Notes: generated from the letters alone by a model not told the origin. A DNA stretch of 64,000 nucleotides from Thalassospira lohafexi (GCF_002844275.1 NZ_NXGX01000010.1:1-64000); one strand, 5' to 3'. Positions 27,732 through 38,269 are shown, counted from the stretch's first letter. Program-made: numbers and translations.

Positions 27732-28955
27732 TTATTCGGCTGCAATCGCCATTTCATCCCCATCAAGGGCGGCTGAAAGATCGGCCAGAATATCGTCGAT
27801 GCTTTCAAGCCCGGCAGACAGACGGATCAAACCATCGGTGATCTGATATTCCGCACGTTCTTCGGGGGTATAGGTCGAATGGGTCATCGATGCCGGATGC
27901 TGGATCAGCGTTTCGGCGTCCCCAAGGCTGACCGCACGGGTGATCATATTCAGCCCGTTCATCAATTTACGGCCTTCTTCGATCCCGCCTTTAAGCTCAA
28001 ACGCAATCATGCCCCCAAAACGATCCATCTGCTTTTTGGCCAGCGCGTGCTGCGGATCGCTTTCAAGGCCGGGATAAAAGACCTTTTCGACTTTTGGATG
28101 GTTCGCCAGAAAATCGGCAATTTTCTCGGCATTGTCGCAATGACGTTCCATGCGCAGCTCCAGCGTCTTAAGCCCGCGCATGACAAGGTTGGCATCCTGT
28201 GCGGATAAAACAGCACCGGTCATATCCTTCAAGCCGATCAATCGAACTTGCGTCATGTCCTCGGCCGTGCCAATCACCGCACCGGCCATCAAATCGCCAT
28301 GCCCGCCCAGATATTTGGTCGCCGAATGAACAACGATATCGGCCCCCAATTCAATCGGGCGCTGCAAATACGGCGTGCAATAGGTGTTATCGACGACAAC
28401 TTTCGCGCCATGTTTATGGGCAATCTCGGAAATCGCTTCGATATCGACCAGACGCATGTTCGGGTTGGCCGGGGTTTCGAAATAGACAATCTTGGTCTTG
28501 TCGGAAATCGCTTTTTCAAGCTCCGCCGGGTCGGTCAAATCGACATGGGTATGCTTGATACCAAACTTTTCCAGACCATGACGGAAATAGGCAAATGTGC
28601 AGCCATAAAGCGTGCGATCAACAATGATTTCATCCCCCGGCGCAATGAAGGTCCAGAACACGGACGTAATCGCCCCCATGCCCGATGCAGTCGCAACCGA
28701 AGCTTCGCCGCCCTCAAGCACAGCCAGACGTTTTTCCAGCAAATCAAGCGTCGGGTTGGCAATGCGCGAATAGATAAAGCCCTGCTCGTCGCCGGCAAAG
28801 AACCGCCCGCCCTGCTCGGCAGTTTCAAAGGCAAAGGTCGAAGACATATAAACCGGCTGGTTCAGCGCCCCATTATGACTTTGCGGATCATACCCATGAT
28901 GAATGGCACGGGTGGCGAAACCGGTTTTGGCATTGGTTTTAAGGTCTGCAGACAT
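27732..28955 (-). CDS. megL: L-methionine gamma-lyase
   Basis: 407 residues from the ATG at 28955; the frame runs 40 codons further upstream without a better start. This PLP enzyme of the Cys/Met-metabolism family splits methionine to methanethiol, ammonia and 2-oxobutyrate. Specific support: GFATRAIHHGYDPQ near the N-terminus, LYGCTFAYF with Tyr117 and Cys119 (the cysteine that separates gamma-lyases of the P. putida type from cystathionine enzymes), VVVDNTYCTPYLQRP, the PLP lysine K214 in HSATKYLGGHGD, and AVSLGDAETLIQHPASMTHSTYTPEER. It overlaps no neighbour and is divergent from the TyrR-type regulator 230 bp away, which probably controls it. Confidence 0.92.
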   Translation of the reverse strand: MSADLKTNAKTGFATRAIHHGYDPQSHNGALNQPVYMSSTFAFETAEQGGRFFAGDEQGFIYSRIANPTLDLLEKRLAVLEGGEASVATASGMGAITSVFWTFIAPGDEIIVDRTLYGCTFAYFRHGLEKFGIKHTHVDLTDPAELEKAISDKTKIVYFETPANPNMRLVDIEAISEIAHKHGAKVVVDNTYCTPYLQRPIELGADIVVHSATKYLGGHGDLMAGAVIGTAEDMTQVRLIGLKDMTGAVLSAQDANLVMRGLKTLELRMERHCDNAEKIADFLANHPKVEKVFYPGLESDPQHALAKKQMDRFGGMIAFELKGGIEEGRKLMNGLNMITRAVSLGDAETLIQHPASMTHSTYTPEERAEYQITDGLIRLSAGLESIDDILADLSAALDGDEMAIAAE

Positions 28956-29034
28956 GGTGAGGCTCCCGAAATTGCGTTTGTTATGCCGCCATATTCGCAA
29001 GGTCTGTGCCAGATGATCGAAAGTGCTGGTTTCA

Positions 29035-29055
29035 GGCATTTTCCCGCAAAATGCC
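29035..29055. promoter_or_regulatory. inverted repeat in the megL leader
   Basis: GGCATTTT (29035-29042) and AAAATGCC (29048-29055) form a perfect 8-bp palindrome around CCCGC, 80 bp before the megL start. It could be an operator or a leader hairpin. It differs from the TyrR-type boxes next to it. Confidence 0.5.
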
Positions 29056-29066
29056 CTCTCGCTATC

Positions 29067-29084
29067 TGTAAACAATATTTTACA
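29067..29084. promoter_or_regulatory. TyrR-type box 1 (perfect)
   Basis: TGTAAA, six bases, TTTACA: an exact match to the strong TyrR box (TGTAAA-N6-TTTACA). Flanking C and G extend the dyad to 20 bp. It lies 112 bp upstream of megL and 102 bp upstream of the regulator start. Confidence 0.8.
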
Positions 29085-29129
29085 GTCGATTACTCACCAA
29101 AATTGAATAATCGCGGGAATTATGTGGAT

Positions 29130-29163
29130 TTGCTGAAAACCCGCCTGTACACTATTATTTACA
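29130..29163 (+). promoter_or_regulatory. regulator promoter overlapped by TyrR-type box 2
   Basis: TTGCTG (29130-29135), a 17-bp spacer and TATTAT (29153-29158) form a good sigma-70 promoter for the TyrR-type gene. A second box, TGTACA-N6-TTTACA (29146-29163), covers the -10. The next bases make a tight palindrome TTTACA-G-TGTAAA (29158-29170). Box 2 over the -10 predicts autorepression. Confidence 0.7.
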
Positions 29164-29185
29164 GTGTAAACTTATCGGTACAGTC

Positions 29186-30817
29186 ATGCGGTTTGAAATT
29201 CAGGGCGAAAACAGGCTTGGTATTACCCGTGATGTGGTCAATGTGCTGACCGATCAGGGCCTCGATATCCGCGCCTTTGAGGTCACGACCCATTACATCT
29301 ATGCCGATATCCCGGCCATCCGCCCGGAACGGTTTCCGCTGCTGTCCCATGCGCTTAAACAAATTCCCGGCATATCGGGCATCCGCGAAATTGACCGGCT
29401 GCCAACTGAACGCCGCCGTGCGCAGCTTCATGCGACCTTGGCCGCCTTTGGCAACCCGGTGATTGCGGTGGATGCCAATGGCCAGATTGCCCAAGCCAAT
29501 CCGGCAGCACAGACGATTACCGGCACTTCCGAAAAAGATCTTCGTGATCGTGATATTTCTTTCATTTTAAGTGATCCATCCATTGAAGATTTACGCCAAA
29601 GCCATTTTCACCTACCCGAGCGCGAGGTGATTCTGGGTGGTCAGACCTATTTGCTACAGGTCGAACCGATTGGCCATGTCGATGACGGATCAGACGTGGA
29701 TGACACCGCACCTTGGGGCGGGGTGATGGTGTTTCACCGGGCCGCCCGACTGGGCCGGGTGATTACCGCCCTTCAGGACCGCAGCCACACCGGATTTGAC
29801 GACATTATCGGCGAAAGCCGGGCGATGATGCGGGTTAAATCACAGGCCAAACGCCTTGCCGCGATTGACGCACCACTTTTGATTTTGGGCGAAACCGGCA
29901 CGGGCAAGGAACTCTTCGCACGCGCATCTCATCGGGCCAGCACCCGCATTGATCAGCCATTTTTGGCCTTGAACTGTGCCGCCATGCCAGAAGGTCTGGC
30001 CGAAAGCGAGCTGTTTGGCTATGCCGCCGGGGCCTTTACCAGTGCGCGGCGCGGCGGCAAGCCGGGATTGCTGGAGCTTGCCGATGGTGGCACGCTGTTT
30101 TTAGATGAAATCGGCGAACTGACGCCCTATTTACAGGCGAAATTGCTGCGCGTTCTGCAAGATGGCCGGTTCCGCCGGGTCGGGGGGACGGATGAAATCG
30201 CCGTTGATGTGCGGATCATCAGTGCGACCAACCGCGATCTTGAAGCCATGTCCCATGACGGGACGTTTCGCGAAGACCTGTATTTCCGCCTCAACGTCCT
30301 TGGCATTACCCTGCCGCCCTTGCGTGAGCGGAGCGAGGATATCCACGATCTGGCCCAGTTTTTCATCGACCGCACCGCCCAGCAAACCGAACGCGCGACA
30401 CCCTATCTTGCCAATGACGCGCTTGATTGGTTAAGGCACCATGACTGGCCGGGCAATGTGCGGGAACTGGAAAACACCCTGTTTCGTGCCGTCGCCCTGC
30501 TCGATGGCGATGTGCTAAGCGCACGCGATCTGAATGACGCGGCCATCGGCACCGCGCCGCGCGCCAACGAAACACCGACCTTGCACACATCCGATACCAC
30601 AGGCAGCAATATGCGCCCCGGCGCGCGCCAACAACCTGATATCCTCACCGATGCCCTTGCCGCCGAGGATTTCGCCACCGGCATGACCATGATCGAACGG
30701 GAAATGCTGGCCCGGCTTTATCCCGATTACCCAAGCTCGCGCAAACTGGCTGAACGGCTGGGCGTATCGCATACATCCATTGCCAACAAACTGCGCAAAT
30801 ACGGCATCGGCAATTGA
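29186..30817 (+). CDS. TyrR/PhhR-type transcriptional regulator (ACT-PAS-AAA+-HTH)
   Basis: 543 residues in the TyrR order: ACT domain (1-75, RLGITRDVVNVLTDQGLDIRAFEV), PAS domain (about 80-190), AAA+ domain (about 205-440) with Walker A GETGTGKE (235-242) and Walker B GGTLFLDEIG (301-310), and a C-terminal HTH with YPSSRKLAERLGVSHTSIANKLRKYGI split across 513-541. The sigma-54 contact loop reads GAFTSA (282-287) instead of GAFTGA; E. coli TyrR also lacks the true motif and works at sigma-70 promoters. ACT domains bind amino acids, so an amino-acid ligand (aromatic, or methionine given the neighbour) is likely. Divergent from megL with two TyrR-type boxes between them. Confidence 0.88.
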   Translation: MRFEIQGENRLGITRDVVNVLTDQGLDIRAFEVTTHYIYADIPAIRPERFPLLSHALKQIPGISGIREIDRLPTERRRAQLHATLAAFGNPVIAVDANGQIAQANPAAQTITGTSEKDLRDRDISFILSDPSIEDLRQSHFHLPEREVILGGQTYLLQVEPIGHVDDGSDVDDTAPWGGVMVFHRAARLGRVITALQDRSHTGFDDIIGESRAMMRVKSQAKRLAAIDAPLLILGETGTGKELFARASHRASTRIDQPFLALNCAAMPEGLAESELFGYAAGAFTSARRGGKPGLLELADGGTLFLDEIGELTPYLQAKLLRVLQDGRFRRVGGTDEIAVDVRIISATNRDLEAMSHDGTFREDLYFRLNVLGITLPPLRERSEDIHDLAQFFIDRTAQQTERATPYLANDALDWLRHHDWPGNVRELENTLFRAVALLDGDVLSARDLNDAAIGTAPRANETPTLHTSDTTGSNMRPGARQQPDILTDALAAEDFATGMTMIEREMLARLYPDYPSSRKLAERLGVSHTSIANKLRKYGIGN

Positions 30818-30959
30818 TCGCGCGACCCGCCCCAACATCACCTAAACAGCACCGGACCCGCCTTTCTTTCGTCTTGCGTTGCGCTTTACATTGCGCTGCG
30901 GCATGATCCTCCTAAGTTAATAAGAGGCCCCAACGCCTCACCCTCAGGGAGAAGACATC

Positions 30960-31745
30960 ATGCTGACAGGAAAACGCGCACTTGTAACCGGCTCCACCAG
31001 TGGCATTGGCCTTGCGATGGCAAAGGCACTTGCCGGTGCCGGGGCGGACATCATGCTTAATGGTTTTGGCGACAAGGACGAGATCGAAGCCACCCGCAAA
31101 TCGCTTGAAACCGACTTTGGTGTGACCGCCTATTATAATGGTGCGGACCTGTCCAAGCCCGATCAAATCGAAGCAATGATGCAAGATGCCGCCGATAAAT
31201 TTGGCGGCGGGGCCGACATCCTGATCAATAATGCCGGCATTCAGCACACCGATCTGATCGAAGATTTCCCGCCGGAAAAATGGGATGCGGTGATTGCGAT
31301 CAACCTGACATCGGCGTTTCACACCACGCGCTTTGCCCTGCCGTTTATGAAGCAAAAAGACTGGGGCCGGATCATCAATACCGCCTCCGCCCACGGGCTT
31401 GTCGCCTCCCCGCAAAAGGCCGCCTATGTCGCGGCCAAACACGGCATCATGGGCCTGACCAAGGTCACAGCACTGGAAACAGCGCAAACCGGCATCACCG
31501 CAAATTCCATTTGCCCGGGCTGGGTACGCACCGAACTGGTCGAACGCCAGATCGAAGCCAAGGCCAAGGAAGGTGGCATTTCAATTGAACAAGCCGCCAC
31601 CAACCTTGTGTCAGACAAACACCCGTCCAAACAGTTCGTCACACCTGAACAGATCGGCAAAACCGCCCTGTTCCTGTGCTCGGACGCAGCCGATCAAATG
31701 ACGGGCACGCACATGTCAGTCGATGGTGGCTGGACCGCGCAATAA
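30960..31745 (+). CDS. bdhA: 3-hydroxybutyrate dehydrogenase (SDR family)
   Basis: 261 residues, the standard size. Motifs: TGSTSGIG for NAD binding near the start, NNAGIQH, the catalytic Ser in NTASAHGLVASPQKAAYVAAKHG with Tyr and Lys of YxxxK, and WVRTELVERQIEAKA, HPSKQFVTPEQIG and THMSVDGGWTAQ typical of D-3-hydroxybutyrate dehydrogenases. It interconverts 3-hydroxybutyrate and acetoacetate in polyhydroxybutyrate or ketone-body use. AGGGAG precedes the ATG. A strong terminator follows, so the gene is monocistronic. Confidence 0.93.
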   Translation: MLTGKRALVTGSTSGIGLAMAKALAGAGADIMLNGFGDKDEIEATRKSLETDFGVTAYYNGADLSKPDQIEAMMQDAADKFGGGADILINNAGIQHTDLIEDFPPEKWDAVIAINLTSAFHTTRFALPFMKQKDWGRIINTASAHGLVASPQKAAYVAAKHGIMGLTKVTALETAQTGITANSICPGWVRTELVERQIEAKAKEGGISIEQAATNLVSDKHPSKQFVTPEQIGKTALFLCSDAADQMTGTHMSVDGGWTAQ

Positions 31746-31771
31746 ATGCGCCACACACGCCACAAGACAGA

Positions 31772-31806
31772 AAAGCCCCTTTGGCATTGATGCCAAGGGG
31801 CTTTTT
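31772..31806. terminator. bidirectional intrinsic terminator
   Basis: Arms GCCCCTTTGGCA and TGCCAAGGGGC pair with one bulged T and a 4-nt loop, flanked by AAAA on the left and TTTTT on the right. It serves bdhA on the plus strand and the DUF1508 gene on the minus strand. Confidence 0.88.
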
Positions 31807-31826
31807 GGTAGCCCGCCGTCGCATGC

Positions 31827-32012
31827 TTAATCCTTAAGCATGCAGGTCATGCCATTGCGTTCGGCATTGTTGATGCAATCGCTTTTCTTGGAATAGCCTT
31901 GCGTCGATGCCCCGACGATATTGCCGTTGCGTGCCGTGCGCCGCCACCGCCAGCCATCCTTGCCTTCATATAGCTCCCAAAGATCGCCGTTGGAATCCCG
32001 ACAACTTGCCAT
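31827..32012 (-). CDS. DUF1508 (YegP-like) miniprotein
   Basis: 61 residues: one DUF1508 repeat, recognisable from DGWRWRRTARNGNIVGASTQGYSKKSDCINNAERNG. The family is small, widespread and uncharacterised; the fold is a short beta-sheet with one helix. There is one copy of the motif here, whereas E. coli YegP has two. Stands alone between the bdhA terminator and a LysR gene. Confidence 0.75.
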   Translation of the reverse strand: MASCRDSNGDLWELYEGKDGWRWRRTARNGNIVGASTQGYSKKSDCINNAERNGMTCMLKD

Positions 32013-32107
32013 GTCCTACCTCCTCAAATCGCAAAAACTGGTATCGCCCGTTTGACGCGGGGAACCAGATTTTGTGAAATGCGACGGCCAAGTTCGCGAC
32101 GCCTCCT

Positions 32108-34227
<2,120 letters not shown>

Positions 34228-34314
34228 TCAAATTAAAACATTTTGAATTATCACGCCAATGCCGGATTTAACCCCGGCATTGGCCGACGATCAAAAAGAT
34301 CAGAGGAGCCCGAA

Positions 34315-35172
34315 ATGGGTATTGAGAACGCGTCAAGCAACAAGGTCTATGGCGGCTGGCAAAAGCAATACACCCACCCGTCCAATGTTCTGGGCTGTGA
34401 CATGCGCTTTGCCATTTTCCTGCCGCCACAGGCCGGCAATGGCACCAAGGTCCCGGTGATGTACTGGCTATCGGGTCTGACATGCACCGATGAAAACTTC
34501 ATGCAAAAGGCCGGTGCGTTTCGCTTGGCCGCCGAACTGGGCATTGCGATTGTCGCCCCCGACACCAGCCCGCGCGGCGATCATGTGCCCGATGACGAGA
34601 ACGAGGCCTATGATTTTGGCAAGGGTGCCGGGTTCTACGTCAATGCGACACAGGAACCCTGGGCGCGCAATTATCGCATGTATGACTATGTCACCAAGGA
34701 ACTGCCAAGCCTGATCAAGGATCACTTCCCAGTCAGTGACGATGCGGTGATTTCCGGTCATTCCATGGGCGGTCACGGGGCATTGATGATTGCGCTGCGT
34801 AATCCCGGCACATTCAAATCTGTCACAGCCTTCTCGCCGATCTGCAATCCGATCAATTGCCCGTGGGGCCAAAAGGCGCTGGGCAATTATCTGGGAGATG
34901 ACAAATCAATGTGGAAAGCATGGGACAGCTCGGAACTGATGAAATCGGCAACAGCGCCGGATGCGCAAACACCCGCCCTTGTCGATCAGGGCGATGCAGA
35001 CGGCTTTTTGGCCGAGCAGCTTAAACCCGAAGTGCTTGAAGCAGCGGCCAAATCCTCAAGCTACCCACTAACCGTGCGCATGCAGGATGGCTATGACCAT
35101 AGCTATTACTTCATCTCAAGCTTCATCGAAGATCACATCCGCTTTCATGCCAAGCATCTTGGGCTTAGCTAA
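34315..35172 (+). CDS. fghA: S-formylglutathione hydrolase
   Basis: 285 residues from the ATG at 34315, preceded by GAGGAG; an upstream in-frame start at 34243 lacks one. Cytosolic serine esterase of the FghA/esterase D family that releases formate and glutathione. Shows GLTCTDENFMQKAGA, the oxyanion/substrate segment PDTSPRGDHVPDDENEAYDFGKGAGFYVNAT, nucleophile elbow GHSMGGHGAL, and the C-terminal Asp and His regions (DQGDADGFL, DGYDHSYYFI). Full family length. Completes formaldehyde detoxification with adhC. Confidence 0.96.
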   Translation: MGIENASSNKVYGGWQKQYTHPSNVLGCDMRFAIFLPPQAGNGTKVPVMYWLSGLTCTDENFMQKAGAFRLAAELGIAIVAPDTSPRGDHVPDDENEAYDFGKGAGFYVNATQEPWARNYRMYDYVTKELPSLIKDHFPVSDDAVISGHSMGGHGALMIALRNPGTFKSVTAFSPICNPINCPWGQKALGNYLGDDKSMWKAWDSSELMKSATAPDAQTPALVDQGDADGFLAEQLKPEVLEAAAKSSSYPLTVRMQDGYDHSYYFISSFIEDHIRFHAKHLGLS

Positions 35173-35212
35173 CAAAGCGGATTGATTTCACGAGATCCGC
35201 AGCAATGCGGTT

Positions 35213-35260
35213 CCCCGGCACGCCATCTCGCCCAAACCTTGGTGTGCCGGGGGCTTTCTT
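35213..35260. terminator. terminator between fghA and bioN
   Basis: CCCCGGCAC and GTGCCGGGG pair with a loop of about 22 nt, followed by GCTTTCTTTT on the plus strand. The long loop makes it less typical, but position and U-rich tail support termination of adhC-fghA. Confidence 0.65.
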
Positions 35261-35271
35261 TTGCGGCGCGA

Positions 35272-35886
35272 TCAAGATGCCGTTTCGTCAGGATCAAAAC
35301 TGCGCGCTTCAATCGCATCGGCAACATCATCGGCCATTTTAAGGGTGCGGATGATCAGGGGCACGACCATGGCAAGGATGGATTTATCCAAGCCCCGTGC
35401 GCGTTGGGCATCGCGGATTTCCGATGCCACAGTGGCGATCACCGGGATAAACCGCAGCACCATCGAAATCGCCAGACTGACCTTTTCCGGATTAACGCCA
35501 AGCGGACGCAACGGCCCCATGGCGCGTTCCAGTGATGCCAGCATGGCGGACGTTTTGGTGGTTAGTGTCACAAGGGACGCGAACAATACAATCGCGGCAA
35601 TACGAGTAACGACAAGCAATCCAGCCTGCCAGTCATTGAGCCAAAGCTGCACGGCAAAAAAGATCGAAAGCAGCCAGAAGATCGGCTTCACCTGCGCCCA
35701 GATCACAGACGGGCCAAATCCACACAGCGGGTAGAATGCCAGTACCGTTGCAAGGATAACTGTCACCACCGGCCAATCAGGGATCAGAAAAACACCGGTG
35801 CCAAGGGCAATCATCGCCAATATCTTGATCCCGGCACCTGCGCGGTGCAGCGGCGATGTGCCATCGATATAAAGCCCGGCGATCAT
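35272..35886 (-). CDS. bioN: ECF transporter transmembrane component, BioN
   Basis: 204 residues with about five membrane helices and the EcfT signature area near the C-terminus ([12 protein letters not shown], then [17 protein letters not shown]). Short BioN-type T components (~200 residues) couple BioM ATP hydrolysis to the BioY biotin-binding S component. Its ATG overlaps the bioM stop by 4 nt. Third gene of bioY-bioM-bioN. Confidence 0.9.
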   Translation of the reverse strand: MIAGLYIDGTSPLHRAGAGIKILAMIALGTGVFLIPDWPVVTVILATVLAFYPLCGFGPSVIWAQVKPIFWLLSIFFAVQLWLNDWQAGLLVVTRIAAIVLFASLVTLTTKTSAMLASLERAMGPLRPLGVNPEKVSLAISMVLRFIPVIATVASEIRDAQRARGLDKSILAMVVPLIIRTLKMADDVADAIEARSFDPDETAS

Positions 35887-36557
35887 GCCATCATCTCGCG
35901 GTATTTTGACAAGGCGTTGGCGGGCGTATCATCAAGGGCGATCTTGCCCTGATCAAACACCAGCACCCGGTCATAATCGGCAATCAGGTCAAGATCATGC
36001 GACACCGTAATCACGGTTTGATCAAGCTTTGCAATTGCGCGTTCGACCCGGTTGCGGTTGCGAAGATCAAGCAAGGTGGTCGGCTCGTCAAAAATGACGT
36101 ATCGCGGGTTCATCACCAGCACCCCGGAAATCGCCAGAAGCTGCTTTTGCCCGCCGCTGAGAAGGTGGCTGGGATGGGTTTTGAAATCCGTCAGGTCATA
36201 GCGCGCAAGGATTTCATCAATGCGACGATGAACCTCGTCCTTGGGTAATTTTAACGCCTTGAGACCAAAGGCGAGGTCTTCTTCAACCACCGGATAAACA
36301 ATCTGATTGTCAGGGTTTTGAAAGACAAACCCGACATGACGGCGCAGCTTGCGCCCGTCCTTGGCCGGATTGAAATCATCGACCGTCACCGTGCCGCTGG
36401 TCGCGGTTTGCAGCCCATTGAGCAACCGTACAAAGGTGCTTTTGCCTGAGCCATTTGCCCCGACAACCGCAATCCGCTTTTCAGTCAGGGTCAGCGAAAT
36501 ATCGTCAAGCACACGTCGCTGGTCAAACTGCACAGAGACATTTTCAAAACGGATCAT
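35883..36557 (-). CDS. bioM: biotin ECF transporter ATPase, BioM
   Basis: 224 residues from the ATG at 36557; the frame runs further upstream but the extra part is Cys-rich non-family sequence. ABC ATPase with Walker [11 protein letters not shown]-loop [22 protein letters not shown] (the PDNQ...EEDVAFG type of ECF ATPases), signature [11 protein letters not shown], Walker [13 protein letters not shown] and H-loop VSHD. Powers BioY-mediated biotin uptake. About 98 bp separate it from bioY upstream. Confidence 0.93.
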   Translation of the reverse strand: MIRFENVSVQFDQRRVLDDISLTLTEKRIAVVGANGSGKSTFVRLLNGLQTATSGTVTVDDFNPAKDGRKLRRHVGFVFQNPDNQIVYPVVEEDLAFGLKALKLPKDEVHRRIDEILARYDLTDFKTHPSHLLSGGQKQLLAISGVLVMNPRYVIFDEPTTLLDLRNRNRVERAIAKLDQTVITVSHDLDLIADYDRVLVFDQGKIALDDTPANALSKYREMMA

Positions 36558-36655
36558 AAGGCGGTATCCGTGGGTTTTAAGGGCGTGGAAGGATGCGCAT
36601 AAAGGGTGCCAGGCATCGTCGCACATGGCGTTCCATGCGTGGCACCCATAAGACG

Positions 36656-37204
36656 TTAGCGCGCCTTGGAAATCAAGGGATAGGACCGCCGTACAGCAAG
36701 GCAGGCCGCAACCGCAATCGCCACCTTGATCGCATCGCCAATCAGGAACGGAGCCGCCCCGACAGTTGCCTGCCAATAGCTGATGTCGGCGGCAACCGCC
36801 ACCCACGCATTGCCAAGGGCATACAGAACGACAATCCCGCCAAACCCGATGGCAAGGGTCGCTTTGATCACCGTAAGGTCATTCCAGAAGTGTTCGATCA
36901 GAAGGCCAATGACAAAGGCCGAAATGGCCCAGCCAAAGATGAAGCCACCGGTCACCCCGATCATCACGCCAAAACCACCGCGTCCACCAGACAGCAACGG
37001 CAAACCCACCGCGACCAGCACAAGAAACAGCACAATCGACAGACCACCGCGCCGGGCACCCAAAATGGCCCCCGCCAACATCGGGCCAAGCGACTGTGCA
37101 GTTACCGGAACGCCGGTCACCGGAAGGGTAAGTGGCGGAAACAGCCCCAGAACTGCGGTCAAAGCCGCAAACAGGGCGATATAAACAATATCCTTGGTAT
37201 TCAT
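36656..37204 (-). CDS. bioY: biotin transporter substrate-specificity protein BioY
   Basis: 182 residues from the ATG at 37204. Six predicted membrane helices and BioY motifs: [46 protein letters not shown] [12 protein letters not shown], and [16 protein letters not shown] near the C-terminus. S component that binds biotin with high affinity. With bioM and bioN it makes a complete BioMNY importer, implying biotin salvage. Confidence 0.94.
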   Translation of the reverse strand: MNTKDIVYIALFAALTAVLGLFPPLTLPVTGVPVTAQSLGPMLAGAILGARRGGLSIVLFLVLVAVGLPLLSGGRGGFGVMIGVTGGFIFGWAISAFVIGLLIEHFWNDLTVIKATLAIGFGGIVVLYALGNAWVAVAADISYWQATVGAAPFLIGDAIKVAIAVAACLAVRRSYPLISKAR

Positions 37205-37267
37205 GTAACGGTTCCCATTCCCGTTATAAGGCTGTTTTGCAATCAACCCCTTGCGCAAAACGACCTT

Positions 37268-37291
37268 TTGTTAACCGGTCCGCCCGACCGG
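37268..37291. promoter_or_regulatory. possible biotin-responsive operator upstream of bioY
   Basis: TTGTTAACC (37268-37276) resembles one half of a BirA operator (TTGTnAACC), and it runs into a small palindrome CCGGTC-N5-GACCGG (37275-37291). The opposite BirA half is poor, and no BioR-type TTATMKATAA site is visible, so the assignment is weak. Confidence 0.3.
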
Positions 37292-37400
37292 CTCAACGGG
37301 CAATGGGATACCCGTAATTTTCCGCCCCGCCAAGCAAAATGACGCTTCTTTCGGACAAATGCCTTGGCTCATCTCGCAATAGATGCGCGATTTCAAAATG

Positions 37401-37760
37401 TTAGCCGTCATCGCCTTCGACAAAGGTTTTAAGCCGCATCAGTGCGGAATCCCAACGCCCGGCGACCTGATCAAGATAGGCGCGCGCCTGTTTGAGCTGA
37501 TCAGGGCAAAAGGCATAATGGCTTTCGCGGCCCATCCGATGATTTTGCACAAGCCCGGCGGCCTCAAGCACACGCAGATGCTTGGTCACGGCCTGTCGGG
37601 TCATGTCGGCATCATCAGACAGCACCGAAATTGAGCGCGGCTTGCCATCCGACAGCCGATCAAAGAGGGCTAACCGGGTGGAATCCCCTAAGGCGGCAAA
37701 AATGACGGAAAAATCACCGTCATTTGTGACATTTGATTGATTATTTTCAGTTTTCGACAT
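37401..37760 (-). CDS. ArsR-family transcriptional regulator
   Basis: 119 residues from the ATG at 37760. Winged HTH: IFAALGDSTRLALFDRLSDGKPRSISVLSDDADMTRQAVTKHLRVLEAAGLVQNHRMGRESHYAF. The metal-binding CxC motif of ArsR/SmtB sensors is absent, placing it with the SRPBCC-linked 'SdpR-like' group that does not sense metals. Its start lies 14 nt inside the SRPBCC gene, so the pair is translationally coupled. Two matching palindromes upstream of the pair are its likely operators. Confidence 0.9.
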   Translation of the reverse strand: MSKTENNQSNVTNDGDFSVIFAALGDSTRLALFDRLSDGKPRSISVLSDDADMTRQAVTKHLRVLEAAGLVQNHRMGRESHYAFCPDQLKQARAYLDQVAGRWDSALMRLKTFVEGDDG

Positions 37761-38193
37761 GTTTTTTGATGTTTTCCAACTGGAAGCCCCAGCCATTTGT
37801 GTTGGCGCGCAATGCTTCGGCAACCCGATGAGCGGGCAGATTGTCAAATCCGGTTTCACGCACCCGAACCGATGTTTGACCATCGCCTTCTTCGAGCCAG
37901 AATTCGACCAGTGTTTCAGGCTCCCCACTGTAATCGACGTCCGGGTCCACGGCATAGGGATGCCATGTATAGGCGAAATAGGCTGGCTCCTCCATCGCCT
38001 TGATGGTGGAATGCCACGGCACATGGGTGAAACCCTCAATCGTGATTTTGCCGGTTGAAACCTTGCCAACCTCAAACGGGGCATCAATCGCAAGACCAAA
38101 CCACGTGCCAAATTCGGTGTGACTGGTTAATGCGCGCCACACACGGGCACGTGACGCATTGATCTCGATAGACTTTTCAATCGTATTTGACAT
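37747..38193 (-). CDS. SRPBCC (AHSA1/START-like) domain protein
   Basis: 148 residues from the ATG at 38193, which has AGGAGG 7 nt upstream; the ATG-containing extension to 38214 has none. AHSA1-type helix-grip fold: EKSIEINASRARVWRALTSHTEFGTWFG, then FAYTWHPYAVDPDVDYSGEPETLVEFWLEEG and a C-terminal helix. Such proteins bind hydrophobic ligands; when paired with an ArsR regulator they often share its signal, but ligand and reaction are unknown. Confidence 0.88.
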   Translation of the reverse strand: MSNTIEKSIEINASRARVWRALTSHTEFGTWFGLAIDAPFEVGKVSTGKITIEGFTHVPWHSTIKAMEEPAYFAYTWHPYAVDPDVDYSGEPETLVEFWLEEGDGQTSVRVRETGFDNLPAHRVAEALRANTNGWGFQLENIKKHVEN

Positions 38194-38196
38194 AAC

Positions 38197-38257
38197 GCAA
38201 CCTCCTGGTTGCATTTAAGATGCCTGAGCATTTTTTATTATGCAACTAAAAAGTTGC
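38197..38257. promoter_or_regulatory. paired ArsR-type operators upstream of the SRPBCC-ArsR operon
   Basis: Two perfect palindromes of one design, GCAACC-TCCT-GGTTGC (38197-38212) and GCAACT-AAAA-AGTTGC (38242-38257), are 45 bp apart. The first contains the SRPBCC ribosome-binding site in its spacer; the second sits where a promoter should be. Same half-site, same 4-bp spacing: likely operators of the ArsR protein. Confidence 0.65.
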
Positions 38258-38269
38258 GCATTTTGTTCT

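Noticed and set aside
28248-29249. 333-codon plus-strand frame over megL
   Set aside because: Lies opposite megL, which has full family motifs; the shadow shows none.
29186-30817. TyrR-type protein as a classical sigma-54 activator
   Set aside because: The GAFTGA loop reads GAFTSA and the domain plan is that of TyrR, which acts on sigma-70 promoters; no -24/-12 element is seen in the megL gap.
35883-36806. BioM with an 83-residue N-terminal extension
   Set aside because: The extension is Cys/His-rich with no ABC features; MIRFENVS at 36557 is the normal start.
37201-37400. BioR box upstream of bioY
   Set aside because: No TTATMKATAA match; only a weak BirA-like half site.
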